DNA of 64,000 bases from Symsagittifera roscoffensis. Its lineage: Eukaryota > Xenacoelomorpha > Acoela > Convolutidae. Below, one piece after another: positions 28,915 through 37,966 of this stretch. The stretch covers positions 14,794,864 through 14,858,863 of the forward strand of contig NC_087071.1 of assembly GCF_963678635.1 (NCBI RefSeq), read 5' to 3'. Under the pieces are notes generated by a model. That model was not told the DNA's origin. It searched no databases and saw only the letters and a program-made list of their open reading frames with translations. The position numbers and the translations under genes were made by a program. The first letter of the stretch is position 1; each line of letters opens with the position of its first letter.

Positions 28915-31246
28915 ATGAAATACGGTGGTTAAAGTACAAACTTTGTCCTTTAAAATCTTGTTTTTGTGCTATTTGTTTTTGATTTGGATAAGGTTTATTT
29001 AGCTGACATACTATACAATCATTGCATAGTACTTTTATCCAAATTGGTGCATTTGGAAAATAAAAATTTTGTATGAAATTTGAATATGTTTTTTCTGATC
29101 CAGAGTGTCCTTTAATGTTTTGTGTATGTGAAATATTAAAAGCTATGAGAATCATACTTAAAGGGAGACAGGGAACTGTAGATTCATTTAATTGGTATTC
29201 TAGAAGGTCTGTGTCTTCATTAATTGTTGTTTTATTGAATTTTCGAAAATATCGGAGGAGTGTTTTATTTCCTAAAATAGTTGTATCTGCCTTGACGGGT
29301 TTAGTTTTATATTTGTGCCATGATTTTAGTTGTCTAATTACTGGGTCAAGATTTTGATATTGTTTCAAGGTTGGAATTGTAATTTTTTCTGTTGGAGGGA
29401 GAAAAATGTTTTCAATTGCTAATTTAGATAAAGGAATTGTATCAAGTGGGTCATGTAGGTCAAAAACTTGATTTATTGTGTATTTTGAATCGTTTGTTTG
29501 TGGTCCTGATAAATTTATTTTATCAGTTAGATTTTCTTTTTCAATTAATGGAAAAAGGTCTTTCTTATGTGAGTGTTGTTTTACTCTTTTTTGTTGGGTG
29601 TTATTTTTTATCCATTGTGAATATGGAATTGGTTTAAAATTTGATGATCCAAATAGATCAACTTCGTAGTGGTTATTTTGGCAATCTAAATAGAGTGGGA
29701 AGTGTTGTAGATTATTTATCTGTGATTGTTCAACGTCAGTTTTAACTGCATATTTGCATTCTAGTCGGGTTGATGTTTCGTTTTCTGCAAGGTAGAATTT
29801 TATATTTTTGGGTATTTCAACTGTAGTTTTACGTGTAAGTAATTCAGGTGGTGTATTTCGACTTAAGGTGTCTGGTAAAGCAAGATTTTTTCCTGCGGTC
29901 CAAACTATATGTAAGTTCGGGAATTTCATTAAAATTAGTTGAAATCTATAAACTCGGTGATTTGGATTAGATTTTTGTGTAAAAAGAAAGATGATTGGCT
30001 TGTGATCTGTAAATAGAACTGTTCGATGTTTTGATCCAAGTATCAGAAATTCATATTCTGTTAGTGTATATATTATGGCTGTACATTCTCTCATTAGAGT
30101 TGAGAGTTGTAGCTCTGCTTGAGTAAATAATCGAGAATTTGCTGATATAAGGTTCATTTTGTTTGTACCATTGTGTGATTGTAATAATGCTGCGCCGATG
30201 CCAAAATTCGAAGCATCGCACTTGGCATAAAAAGGTTGATTTGGATCTGGAATTGTATTCGAAATTTGTTCAGTTAAGAGTTTTTTAATTTCTTCAAATC
30301 GTGTTTGATGTTCTGTATTCCATTCAAAATTATTTTGTTGTCTAAGTATATTATAGAATGGTCTTAGGTATAATTGCATTTTATAGACATATTTGCTTAA
30401 AAAGTTTAACATTCCAAGGAATTCTTGGATTTTCTTTTTATTTGTTGGTGGTTGGAGCTTCTGAATAGCATCAATGCGTAATTTTAATGGAGTGATTGTT
30501 TTTCTTTCTATATTATGTCCTAAGAATTTAACTTGTGTTAAAAAGAAGTGTGATTTATCGGGAGCGGCCTTCAAATTTTCATTTTGAAGTATTTTGTGAT
30601 AGTGTTCCAAAACATGGAACATTTCTTCTTTTGTTTGTGATTGCATAAAAACATCGTCTAAATAGGTGATTGCGTTTCTCTTGAGTATCAGTGGTCTAAA
30701 AATTTTGCTCATAAAAGCTGAAAATGCTGCTGGTCCTATGAATATTCCATAGAATAGGCGGTTGAATTCATATTGCTGATTTCCAATAACAAATTGTGTT
30801 AAGCGTCGCGATTGTTCATCTAGTGGCATTTGATTGTATGCACTATTCATATCTGCGGTTGTAAAGTATTTTCCGTTTATTTTTGTTAAAATAACTTGTA
30901 TTGGTTCAATAGGCCAATTGCATTTTGATTCGTCTATTAGTGAATTGAGGTATCTAGCGTCTAGAACTATTTTTAATGATTCTCCTTTTGCTAGGATGAT
31001 AACAGGGTTGATAAATGTGTTACATTTTGGTTGTTCTTCTTTATTTACCGGTGATATAATGTTGTATTGTTCTAAAATATCAAGTAATCTGTTTACTTTA
31101 TCGTGTAAGTGAATTGGTACTTTACTTGCTCTTTGTTTTTTGAAAACTGCGTCTGATTTTAATGGAAGATGTAGTGATGAGCTGATTTTGCCAACATCAA
31201 ATTTGGATGTTGCATAGACTGATGAATATTTTATTAGCTGTTTGGC
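28835..31246 (-). CDS. pol: Reverse transcriptase, RNase H and integrase N-terminus, copy 2
   Basis: One open frame of about 800 codons. RT starts well before the first Met (30850): SLKIVLDARYLNSLIDESK, TTADMNSAYNQMPLDE, FNRLFYGIFIGPAAFSAFM, then YLDD (catalytic) and KFLGHNIERKTITP. RNase H follows (YAKCDASNFGIGAALLQ; LMRECTAIIYTLTEYEFL; LFTDHKPI; ALPDTLSR). The integrase zinc-binding H-H-C-C module is SHTQNIKGHSGSEKTYSNF ... CNDCIVCQ. The first integrase catalytic Asp is probably in ISFDTKSP. The frame is lost just after this, and integrase continues in 27616-28914. The order RT-RH-IN defines Ty3/gypsy. Confidence 0.92.
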   Translation of the reverse strand, partial: AKQLIKYSSVYATSKFDVGKISSSLHLPLKSDAVFKKQRASKVPIHLHDKVNRLLDILEQYNIISPVNKEEQPKCNTFINPVIILAKGESLKIVLDARYLNSLIDESKCNWPIEPIQVILTKINGKYFTTADMNSAYNQMPLDEQSRRLTQFVIGNQQYEFNRLFYGIFIGPAAFSAFMSKIFRPLILKRNAITYLDDVFMQSQTKEEMFHVLEHYHKILQNENLKAAPDKSHFFLTQVKFLGHNIERKTITPLKLRIDAIQKLQPPTNKKKIQEFLGMLNFLSKYVYKMQLYLRPFYNILRQQNNFEWNTEHQTRFEEIKKLLTEQISNTIPDPNQPFYAKCDASNFGIGAALLQSHNGTNKMNLISANSRLFTQAELQLSTLMRECTAIIYTLTEYEFLILGSKHRTVLFTDHKPIIFLFTQKSNPNHRVYRFQLILMKFPNLHIVWTAGKNLALPDTLSRNTPPELLTRKTTVEIPKNIKFYLAENETSTRLECKYAVKTDVEQSQINNLQHFPLYLDCQNNHYEVDLFGSSNFKPIPYSQWIKNNTQQKRVKQHSHKKDLFPLIEKENLTDKINLSGPQTNDSKYTINQVFDLHDPLDTIPLSKLAIENIFLPPTEKITIPTLKQYQNLDPVIRQLKSWHKYKTKPVKADTTILGNKTLLRYFRKFNKTTINEDTDLLEYQLNESTVPCLPLSMILIAFNISHTQNIKGHSGSEKTYSNFIQNFYFPNAPIWIKVLCNDCIVCQLNKPYPNQKQIAQKQDFKGQSLYFNHRISFDTKSPSKFGTNFTLIRRKLLHYGNC

Positions 31247-31615
31247 TCATCTATCAAATTCGTCTTGTGTTATTTGTGAATGTTGGAAGTTAAACATTGT
31301 TAAAAATTTCTGTTGATTCTCTGTGTAGTTACTTATGTTGAATGTAGGTTTGAAATATGGGGTTTTTGTGAAATAATCCGTATTTCTTTTTTCGTTACTT
31401 ATTATATTATTCATAGATAACTCTTCATTAAGAATTGTGGATTGACAAATGTCTAATAATTGGAGTATATTATTTACGCGATATGCTTTTTCGTGTATTG
31501 GTGATATTGTAGCGTTGGTTTCGCAATAGCCTAAAAGTCCTAAAGGTAGTGTTACTTGGTAAGGTGTATTGTTGTATACATGTAAGGAAATAGTATCTGA
31601 ATTCGAGTTTTTCAA
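31247..31615 (-). CDS. Pre-RT region, copy 2
   Basis: 122 codons including LHVYNNTPYQVTLPLGLLGY and YRVNNILQLLDICQS, the family-specific segment between protease and RT. It ends in a TGA (31247-31249) after DEFDR; the frame stays open on the far side and enters RT, so this is a single nonsense codon. Confidence 0.65.
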   Translation of the reverse strand: MKNSNSDTISLHVYNNTPYQVTLPLGLLGYCETNATISPIHEKAYRVNNILQLLDICQSTILNEELSMNNIISNEKRNTDYFTKTPYFKPTFNISNYTENQQKFLTMFNFQHSQITQDEFDR

Positions 31616-31764
31616 ATATTTTATGGATGAGATTGTGATTTTGAAAAACTTATGGATAGGTTTGAATTCAAAATCTGACTTATAAAATTGTTGTTTGTTT
31701 TGTTTTTTGTCATATTGGTGAACTTGTTTTATTGAAAAATTATATATGTTTCCTGATAGTGGTT

Positions 31765-32512
31765 TCAGGTGTTTTCTTTGTTGGTTATATATTGGATAAA
31801 ATTTTGAAAAAAGAATGGTGGTTGTTTATTTAATCTTTGAAAAAATGTTAGGGATGTATCTTTTGTTTTTGTGTATTTATCTTTGATTAGTAATTTACTA
31901 TTCAAGATGTTGATTGTTGGTATGTATTTAGAGATAATTGGTATTCCAATGATATTGTGTTTAATATCAGTGATATGGAATATTTGTTTAAATGGTTTAT
32001 TTAAAATTTTATTTTGTTCTATTGTTCTTGTGGGGAGAAGAAATAATTGAATTTTTCCGTAGTTTACCAACGTTGATCCTTGTGCTGTTGCTAGCTTACT
32101 GGAAGTTTCAAGAGGTGTTAGTTTTGGGTGTAAGGTTTTTATCTCATTCCATGTGGGAATGTTTATTATGTTTGATTCTGCTCCTGAATCAATTAAAAAA
32201 TCAATTTCAAGATCTGGTGGTTGAAATTCTTTGTTTCTTGGACTTTCTAAAAGAAATGGTATTGTCCAAATTTTTTTATTTAGGTTGTTCTTTTTGTATA
32301 TTTTGATAGATGTGGTTTGTATTCAAGCATTTTGTTTTGTCATTTTCAGTGGATTGATTTGTTTTGTTTTCGTTAGTTTCTTGTGTCGTTTGTGTGGAAT
32401 GGATGGGTTCAACATGATAATTTTGAAAGAGTTCTAATTGGTTTTCATATATATGTGATGAAAAAGGTTGTTCATTTATAATAGGTTCATAGTCATTTTC
32501 GACTACTATCAT
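31765..32512 (-). pseudogene. pro: Aspartic protease, copy 2, frameshifted
   Basis: The part at 32276-32512 stops at KEQPK because of one extra A in an A-run; copy 1 reads KEQPREKxWTIPFLLE there. Downstream, in another frame, the DSGAESN active site and then ORF 31765-32070 (NYGKIQLFLLPTRT ... HNIIGIPIISKYI) follow, broken again at about 31790. It would release mature Gag and Pol products if intact. Confidence 0.7.
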
Positions 32513-33100
32513 ATTGATGGAGATAGTGTTTTCTGTATCACTTTCTGAATCTGATGATCCACAGTTTATTTGATTTAGTTGTAGTATATCATCTACTGTG
32601 TCATCAATACCTGGGGGGTCTGATGTTGTTTCTGGATTTGATTGTACTTGATTAATATGTCTTTGATGTTTAGGTGCACTGCTTCTGTGGTGATTGTTAG
32701 AATTATTATAATGATGGTTGTTCCTGTGTGGTGATTGGGAATAATTTCTATAACGATTATTATAACTTGAAAGTCGATTTTGTGAATTGTTTCGTGATCT
32801 GTTTTGATAATTATCGTTTGATCTGTTATAGTTTGATCTGTTATATGAGTTATTCCTTGATCGATTGTTCGGGTAATTCTGATTTCGGTTGTTTGAGTAA
32901 CTTCTATTTCGATTATTGGAGTAGTTTCTATTTCTATTATATGATGAGTTTCGTGACTGATTGTTTGGATAGTATTTTTTCCTTGATTGGGAATTAGATC
33001 TAGAAACAAATTGTGTTGTATTTGAATTGGATCTGGAGTAGTTATTTTGACTATTTGGTCAATTGTAACAATTTTGTGACGAATTTTAATTTTGTGTATG
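32513..33100 (-). pseudogene. Arg/Asn/Ser-rich tail joining nucleocapsid to protease, copy 2
   Basis: In the same frame as both 33242-33940 and the protease start, the translation is RN/NRS/SYN repeats, then SAPKHQRHINQVQSNPETTS and an acidic stretch up to MIVVENDYEP. A few stops lie at its N-terminal side (near 33134, 33090, 33065). The overlapping longer ORF at 32593-33210 (Ile/Thr-rich) is in a different frame and is a shadow. Confidence 0.55.
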
Positions 33101-33241
33101 TCTTCGTTCTGGCGATCTTCCTCTCTAACTTGAGTTATATGGTGATTGAGTTCTTGTGTAATTGGTATTGTTCGGGAGTGGTTTTCCTGAACTGTTGTTG
33201 CTGTATACATTTTTGTTCGGTAGATTTTGATCTTTCTTCAT

Positions 33242-33940
33242 CTATTGATAGAATGGTTTATTTGGTTCACTATATTTTTGAGGTTTGTTTTGATTGTCTT
33301 GCTGTTTTTGTCTACATTCAGAAATGCTATGTCCGTATCGTCGGCAATAATTACACCATTTTTTGAAAGATGGTTTGCCTTTAAAGTTTGGGTGTTTTTC
33401 ACAAATATTGAGTATTTCAGTGATTTTTTCAACGAGGTCTGTATCTGATTCCTGTATATTGTTGATATTTGTGGAATTTGTTTCGATTCGGTTAACATAT
33501 TGTAATTTCAGATTTTCTGTTTCTTCAAGTTTCATTGTGATTTCCGCTTGTTCTAGTTTGTCTACTATTTTTCGAAAATCTAAATCGGGTTCTCGAATTG
33601 AGGAGGGATGGGATGCTCTCTTTTTTATTGCTATTTTCCTTAATTGCGGTGTTAAGGTCATCATTAATATTTCTGTCATTTTTGTGTTTTTATAGTCGTG
33701 TGTATTTAATGAATATGCTTTTCGAACTAGTGTTTCGATGCGTACTGCTAATTGTTTGATGGTTTCATTTGGTAGTCTGCGAATTTCATTACATAAAACT
33801 CTTTGTTGTTGTTTGTTTCCTTCGGTGTCAAACATTTTTGAAAATTCTTGTGTAAACCTTTTCCAATTTGATTTTATTTCGGGAGGTAATACTGAAAACC
33901 ATTTTTGGGCTGCGCCATCTAAGGTTGTTTGTATCAACAC
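33242..33940 (-). CDS. gag: Gag capsid C-terminal domain and zinc-knuckle nucleocapsid, copy 2
   Basis: 233 codons. TTLDGAAQKWFSVLP is the Retrotrans_gag-like core of the capsid; the C-terminal part has CNYCRRYGHSISEC (CX2CX4HX4C), a CCHC knuckle that binds genomic RNA. The frame ends NKPFYQ-TAG; copy 1 has TAT (Tyr) at that codon, so the stop is probably a point change and native Gag ran on, in the same frame, through the RNS tail into protease. Residues after the stop remain in frame with the protease start at 32512 apart from further stops. Confidence 0.85.
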   Translation of the reverse strand: MLIQTTLDGAAQKWFSVLPPEIKSNWKRFTQEFSKMFDTEGNKQQQRVLCNEIRRLPNETIKQLAVRIETLVRKAYSLNTHDYKNTKMTEILMMTLTPQLRKIAIKKRASHPSSIREPDLDFRKIVDKLEQAEITMKLEETENLKLQYVNRIETNSTNINNIQESDTDLVEKITEILNICEKHPNFKGKPSFKKWCNYCRRYGHSISECRQKQQDNQNKPQKYSEPNKPFYQ

Positions 33941-34640
33941 TGTGCGTCGATGTATTTTTGATGTAGTGGCGTATTAATTGGTTCAGGTCCAATGTTTAAA
34001 ATCAAGTTTGCTGTTACTGCATTTAAATAATCTTCTACCGAGTATTCGGGATCTGTTCCTGTGAACACGATTAGTGGCTTATTTGAAGATATAGAGGATC
34101 CACCCATAAGGTATGGATTCATAGTCATTTGCAGTGATTCTGCGGCGTTTGGTATTTGAGAAACATTTGAAAGCTGAGTTTTTGTTATTTCGTTTTGTTG
34201 TAAGTAATATGGTATCGGATTTCATTTTGCATTTGAGTTGGTTGGTAATTTTGTGTATTTACTTGGTCTTGTGTAAATCTTTTCCAATTTGATTTTATTT
34301 CTATAAGCAAGACTGAAAACCATTTTTGGGCTGCGCCGTCTATGTATCCAGTTTTGATGAAGTGGCGTATTAATTGGTTCAGGTCCTATATTTAAAATTA
34401 AATTTGCTGTTACTGCATTTAAATAATCTTCTACAGAATATTCAGGGTCTGTTCCTGTAAATACCATTAAAGGTTTGTTTGATGTTATTGATGATCCACC
34501 GATAAGGTATGGATTCATTGTCATTTGTAATGATTCTGCTGCATTTGGCATTTGTGAAAAATTTGAAAGTTGATTTCTTGTTATTTCGTGTTGTTGAAGA
34601 TAATATGGTAGTGGTATTTCATTTTGCATTTGTGTTGGTT
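33853..34640 (-). repeat. 0.39-kb tandem duplication in capsid of copy 2
   Basis: Bases about 33853-34240 and 34262-34640 are two related copies of the same capsid segment (both contain the complements of AAAACCATTTTTGGGCTGCG and TACTGCATTTAAATAATCTT). Copy 1 has this stretch once. The duplication breaks the gag frame, and the two halves have diverged slightly. Confidence 0.75.
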
Positions 34641-35961
34641 GATACGAGTGTGTAATCATTGGGTTTTGTGGCTGAATTGGTTGAAAAGATTGTGCATTAT
34701 TTGGGTTTTGCATTTGTATTGGTTGTTGATTTTGTGTATCTATCTGGTGTGGAGAAAAAATTCTATGATATGTATGTGGTTTCTGTATTCCTTGTCCACG
34801 ATATTCTTGGGTATATGGTGCAAATATATCTGGTTGTGAATGATCATCATCAGAGGATAAGTAATCCGTTTGATGAGGTGCTTGTTTTTTATTTTTGTTC
34901 TGTTGAAAGAATGGGTAATTTTCACTACGATCCTGTGGAGGATGTGAATTAGTTTGAAAATTTACTGAATTGGTTGTTGCCATTGGATTATCCCAATATC
35001 GCGATCTTATCTGATTGTTATTATTTTTTCGTGGGGAATAGTTTGTTTTTGATGGATGTGTGTAATTATAATTGTGTTCTGCAAAATTGTTCCTTGTGAA
35101 CGTTATGCGTGTTTTTGACGGTATTGTCATGGGTCTATATGTTTGATAATCCATTTGTGAATATTTTGGAGCAACCGAAGGTTTAACGGTTGATTGTAAG
35201 GTTACCTGTGCTAGTGAAGTGTTTGTATTTCTTGGTGTTGTTAAATTTGGACGTATCGGTGAAATACTTTGTTGTGTAGTTAATGTTGTTTGGACGATTT
35301 CTTCATTTATGAAGTGTGATGGTGTCTGAATGTCTTGTTGAGTGAGATTTCTAGTTCCATTAAGGTTTTCATTGTGTATGACGGTCGAATTTAAACTGAT
35401 ATTTCGCGCATCAGGAAGAAATGTATTGTAGTTTAATGGTGTTGCATCAATGGTTAATGGTACTATTCTTACATAATATCTTGTATAAGATATTGTACTT
35501 ATTGCTTGACTTGAGATTGATTGTGGGAAATTTATGAATGCGAAATGAGACCATTCGGGGTCCCAAACGTAGTCTGATTGTTCTGTGATGGCGGTATCAT
35601 CGTTTGAATTTTGAGGTCTGAAATTTTTTCTTGCTTGTGAAATTAAATCTATATTATGTGTGAAATAATCTATTATAAACCATGCTAAAATTTTTTGTAA
35701 GTCATGTTTTGTATGTTGTGAAACTTCATCTTTAGTGAAATTTTCTTTAATTATATTTAGGAATGATGAAATTAATGTGATTTCATGTCGTACCCTTATA
35801 TGTTTAGATGTTTCTGTCGGTGAGACATTTGGGGTTGGGATTTCGTTTTCTAATATTGAGATATAACTATATATTATTGCAAAAACTTCCTTGGTAAATA
35901 TGGAGTTTGCTCTTTGTGAGTTATGGTATTGTATGCTTTTTATATATTCTGAATTATTTTG
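34222..35961 (-). CDS. gag: Gag central region and capsid start, copy 2
   Basis: One stop-free frame of about 580 codons continues Gag after the frameshift (FQNNSEYIKSIQYHNSQRAN ... TAITEQSDYVWDPEWSHFAF ... ), passes through a Pro/Gln/Asn/Ser-rich region (YQTYRPMTIPSKTRITF onward) and reaches the capsid start TGTDPEYSVEDYLNAV. The ATG at 35154 is internal. After INTPLHQ it runs into the out-of-frame second half of a 0.39-kb duplication and ends. The length of Gag before the capsid is unusual. Confidence 0.75.
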   Translation of the reverse strand, partial: QNNSEYIKSIQYHNSQRANSIFTKEVFAIIYSYISILENEIPTPNVSPTETSKHIRVRHEITLISSFLNIIKENFTKDEVSQHTKHDLQKILAWFIIDYFTHNIDLISQARKNFRPQNSNDDTAITEQSDYVWDPEWSHFAFINFPQSISSQAISTISYTRYYVRIVPLTIDATPLNYNTFLPDARNISLNSTVIHNENLNGTRNLTQQDIQTPSHFINEEIVQTTLTTQQSISPIRPNLTTPRNTNTSLAQVTLQSTVKPSVAPKYSQMDYQTYRPMTIPSKTRITFTRNNFAEHNYNYTHPSKTNYSPRKNNNNQIRSRYWDNPMATTNSVNFQTNSHPPQDRSENYPFFQQNKNKKQAPHQTDYLSSDDDHSQPDIFAPYTQEYRGQGIQKPHTYHRIFSPHQIDTQNQQPIQMQNPNNAQSFQPIQPQNPMITHSYQPTQMQNEIPLPYYLQQHEITRNQLSNFSQMPNAAESLQMTMNPYLIGGSSITSNKPLMVFTGTDPEYSVEDYLNAVTANLILNIGPEPINTPLHQNWIHRRRSPKMVFSLAYRNKIKLEKIYTRPSKYTKLPTNSNAK

Positions 35962-36277
35962 AAAATTCTAAATCAAGGTCGTCTGTTTGAATTACATATT
36001 TCCTGTGATTTGGGTTTGGTGAGCTGAATTCTATGGTGTAGATTCCGTATTGTTGTGTTAAATTACATATATCTTTCAGATAGTGATCAATAATTTGTCT
36101 TTTGATTTTTACATCTGGCAACTCTGCTTTACATGGGCTGATTCCGGGTTCAAATAAATTTAGGAGTAAATTCTTGCAAAAATCATGCTGTCCTCTATTA
36201 TCGGGTGCATCTACGAGGAAGGGGTAGATATCGTCATCATCTGGACTTTCTTCACCTGGAGTGTGTTTTGAGCTCAT
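35954..36277 (-). CDS. gag: Gag N-terminus, copy 2, ends at a frameshift
   Basis: 107 codons beginning MSSKHTPGEESPDDDD, matching 6947-7654 of copy 1. The frame stops at LEFSK where a few bases are lost relative to copy 1, and Gag continues in another frame at 35961. Confidence 0.75.
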   Translation of the reverse strand: MSSKHTPGEESPDDDDIYPFLVDAPDNRGQHDFCKNLLLNLFEPGISPCKAELPDVKIKRQIIDHYLKDICNLTQQYGIYTIEFSSPNPNHRKYVIQTDDLDLEFSK

Positions 36278-36749
36278 TTTTTTGTTTAATGACTGTTAAT
36301 ATGTAATTATCGATATGTCTAATTGGTTGATTCCAATTATATAATCGTACTGGTTTGTGTTTATATTGCTTTTTTATTCTTCTTTTTCCTCTTTTTGATG
36401 AATTTGAAGTTGTTTCTGAGTCGGAAAAATATAATTGATCGTTATTAGGGCAATTTTTATCTATAGATTCTTTTAATTTATAAAGTTCGTCTAAATTGCT
36501 GGCTTCTGATTCTGAAAATGCTTTTCTGTTTTTGGAAAATCTTTTTCGTGTTATTTGTCTTTGTTTGGTTATTATTTTCCTTTTTAGTGTTTGTCGTTTT
36601 GTTCTAATATATCCAACTGTTTGTGTATGAGGTGTGATTACAAGGTCGTATTTTTTGTTATCTATTTCACAATTGTGTAAAACGATTGTTTGTTTTTTTC
36701 CTAGGTTTTTAAATGACTTAAGGTTTAGGATGACGGATGCAAAAAGTTG
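36252..36749 (-). CDS. Pre-Gag basic protein frame (no ATG)
   Basis: A stop-free frame of 165 codons lies between a TAA (36750-36752) and the TGA at 36252. It reads QLFASVILNLKSFKNLGKKQ at the start, then DNKKYDLVITPHTQTVGYIR, a Lys/Arg-rich section (KRKIITKQRQITRKRF) and a tail ending NELKTHSR that overlaps the Gag start in another frame. Copy 1 has the same sequence with two breaks, so the frame was selected. There is no ATG at its beginning: it may be a second exon joined to an upstream leader ORF, or be translated by frameshifting. Very basic charge suggests nucleic acid binding or a nuclear targeting role; no family recognised. Confidence 0.55.
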   Translation of the reverse strand, partial: QLFASVILNLKSFKNLGKKQTIVLHNCEIDNKKYDLVITPHTQTVGYIRTKRQTLKRKIITKQRQITRKRFSKNRKAFSESEASNLDELYKLKESIDKNCPNNDQLYFSDSETTSNSSKRGKRRIKKQYKHKPVRLYNWNQPIRHIDNYILTVIKQKNELKTHSR

Positions 36750-37236
36750 TTAAGTGATTTCTATTTTCTTAGACTGTTAGTCCTTACGATTTTTTGGTTA
36801 GCTTAACCTGGGTCTATTTGTTCAGGGTTGGAGAGAAAGGTATATCGATTCCGAAGAATGATTTTTTACTTTCTCGTGGCTAGTATAAGCTAAGGTGTTA
36901 ACTTACTTAATCTTGCTTAGGGGTAGTGATTGTGTTCAAGGGTTGGAGAATAGTAAATCGATCCACAAGGTTCAGGTATAATTAGAACGCGAGTAGTTCG
37001 TTAGATACTATTTTAAACTTATTAAGTCTAAGATTTATCCTGGGTCGGGTAAGAGGGGGGATCAAGTGAAGGATGAATAACCGAAGTTCTTCACTGTTTA
37101 TCCTAATTTGAATGGTTAGTTTTGTTCAAAAATTTCTAATAGTCTTGGGTTTTTAGAAAGGGTTGGATAGTGAATCGACGTTTGAGGTCGTTAGACACTA
37201 GCTAAGTGGGTGGGGGAGAACAAAATTGTTCTTTTT
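36750..37236 (-). other. Leader with degenerate GGTTGGA repeats
   Basis: The string AGGGTTGGAnAG followed by ATCGA-like sequence recurs near 36825, 36939 and 37159, and again in copy 1 (8200, 8310, 8527). No protein-coding frame is shared by the two copies here. Possibly structured RNA leader. Confidence 0.35.
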
Positions 37237-37321
37237 GATCCAAGGATAGGCCTTGATGATCAAGTTTTAAATTTAATTAAATAGAAAATAAATTAAGATC
37301 CAAGGATAAGCCTTGATGATC
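37237..37321 (-). repeat. Paired leader hairpin repeat
   Basis: Two 25-bp units 60 bp apart, each GATC + CAAGG..CCTTG + GATC, conserved in spacing with 8605-8689. Confidence 0.5.
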
Positions 37322-37647
37322 TGATTTTAAAATTAAGTGAATTTAAGTTTAAAATGGTTTAAATTTGTTTAAGATAAAGATTTAGTGTTTCAATGATATT
37401 AGTGAGCTTATGACTGCTGTTATGTTTAGTTGATGAAGCTGAAACAACAGGATAATTTATGATTACTAACAGTTTATTGTCATGCTACTAATTTTTGTTT
37501 TGATTTTCAATAAATATTTTACAAACATGTTTTATATAATACTGCAGAATTTTAGGAAAACGATCTGAAATTTTTTTATCAATCGTTACTGTATATTAAT
37601 AATGTTGTTTAGCGCCTGAAATGATTATGAAGAATGACTTCAAGATT

Positions 37648-37854
37648 TTATGTTTGCAAATGAAAATCTAAATTCATTGCTAATAAAATTCTAAATATAA
37701 AAGTTTGTGTTGGCTTTTGCCGTACTATCATATAGCTATTTGGTAAGTTTCTACTTTGTCGTATGTCGTCTCTGGTTCGAGGTCTTCTTCCATTTCCGGG
37801 TAGTTCTGTTATCGTTCGGAATATTGGCTCTGATCTATTGAGTCGTAGAGACAT
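37648..37854 (-). CDS. Small conserved leader ORF, copy 2
   Basis: 68 codons (SLRLNRSEPIFRTITELPG ...), counterpart of 9014-9268. The upstream part is shifted out of frame here. Function unknown. Confidence 0.4.
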   Translation of the reverse strand: MSLRLNRSEPIFRTITELPGNGRRPRTRDDIRQSRNLPNSYMIVRQKPTQTFIFRILLAMNLDFHLQT

Positions 37855-37947
37855 TTCGATTAATTATTGTCGTATAACGTTTTGAAATGTTTTGTCTAAT
37901 TTCTAATCTATTTTTGGTTAATTCTAAACTATTAAGGTCTTGTTCGA

Positions 37948-37964
37948 GACTTATGGTCGCACCA
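37948..37964 (-). promoter_or_regulatory. Putative primer binding site of copy 2
   Basis: TGGTGCGACCATAAGTC starts two bases inside the 5' LTR, identical to copy 1. tRNA identity not assigned. Confidence 0.6.
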
Positions 37965-37966
37965 GA

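Noticed and set aside
32593..33210. 205-codon Ile/Thr/His-rich minus-strand ORF
   Set aside because: Out of frame with protease; the overlapping Arg/Asn/Ser-rich frame is in phase with both nucleocapsid and protease and is the real one.
37921..37964. tRNA-like sequence ending GTCGCACCA with GTTCGA
   Set aside because: No cloverleaf can be formed; more simply the primer binding site region read on the other strand.
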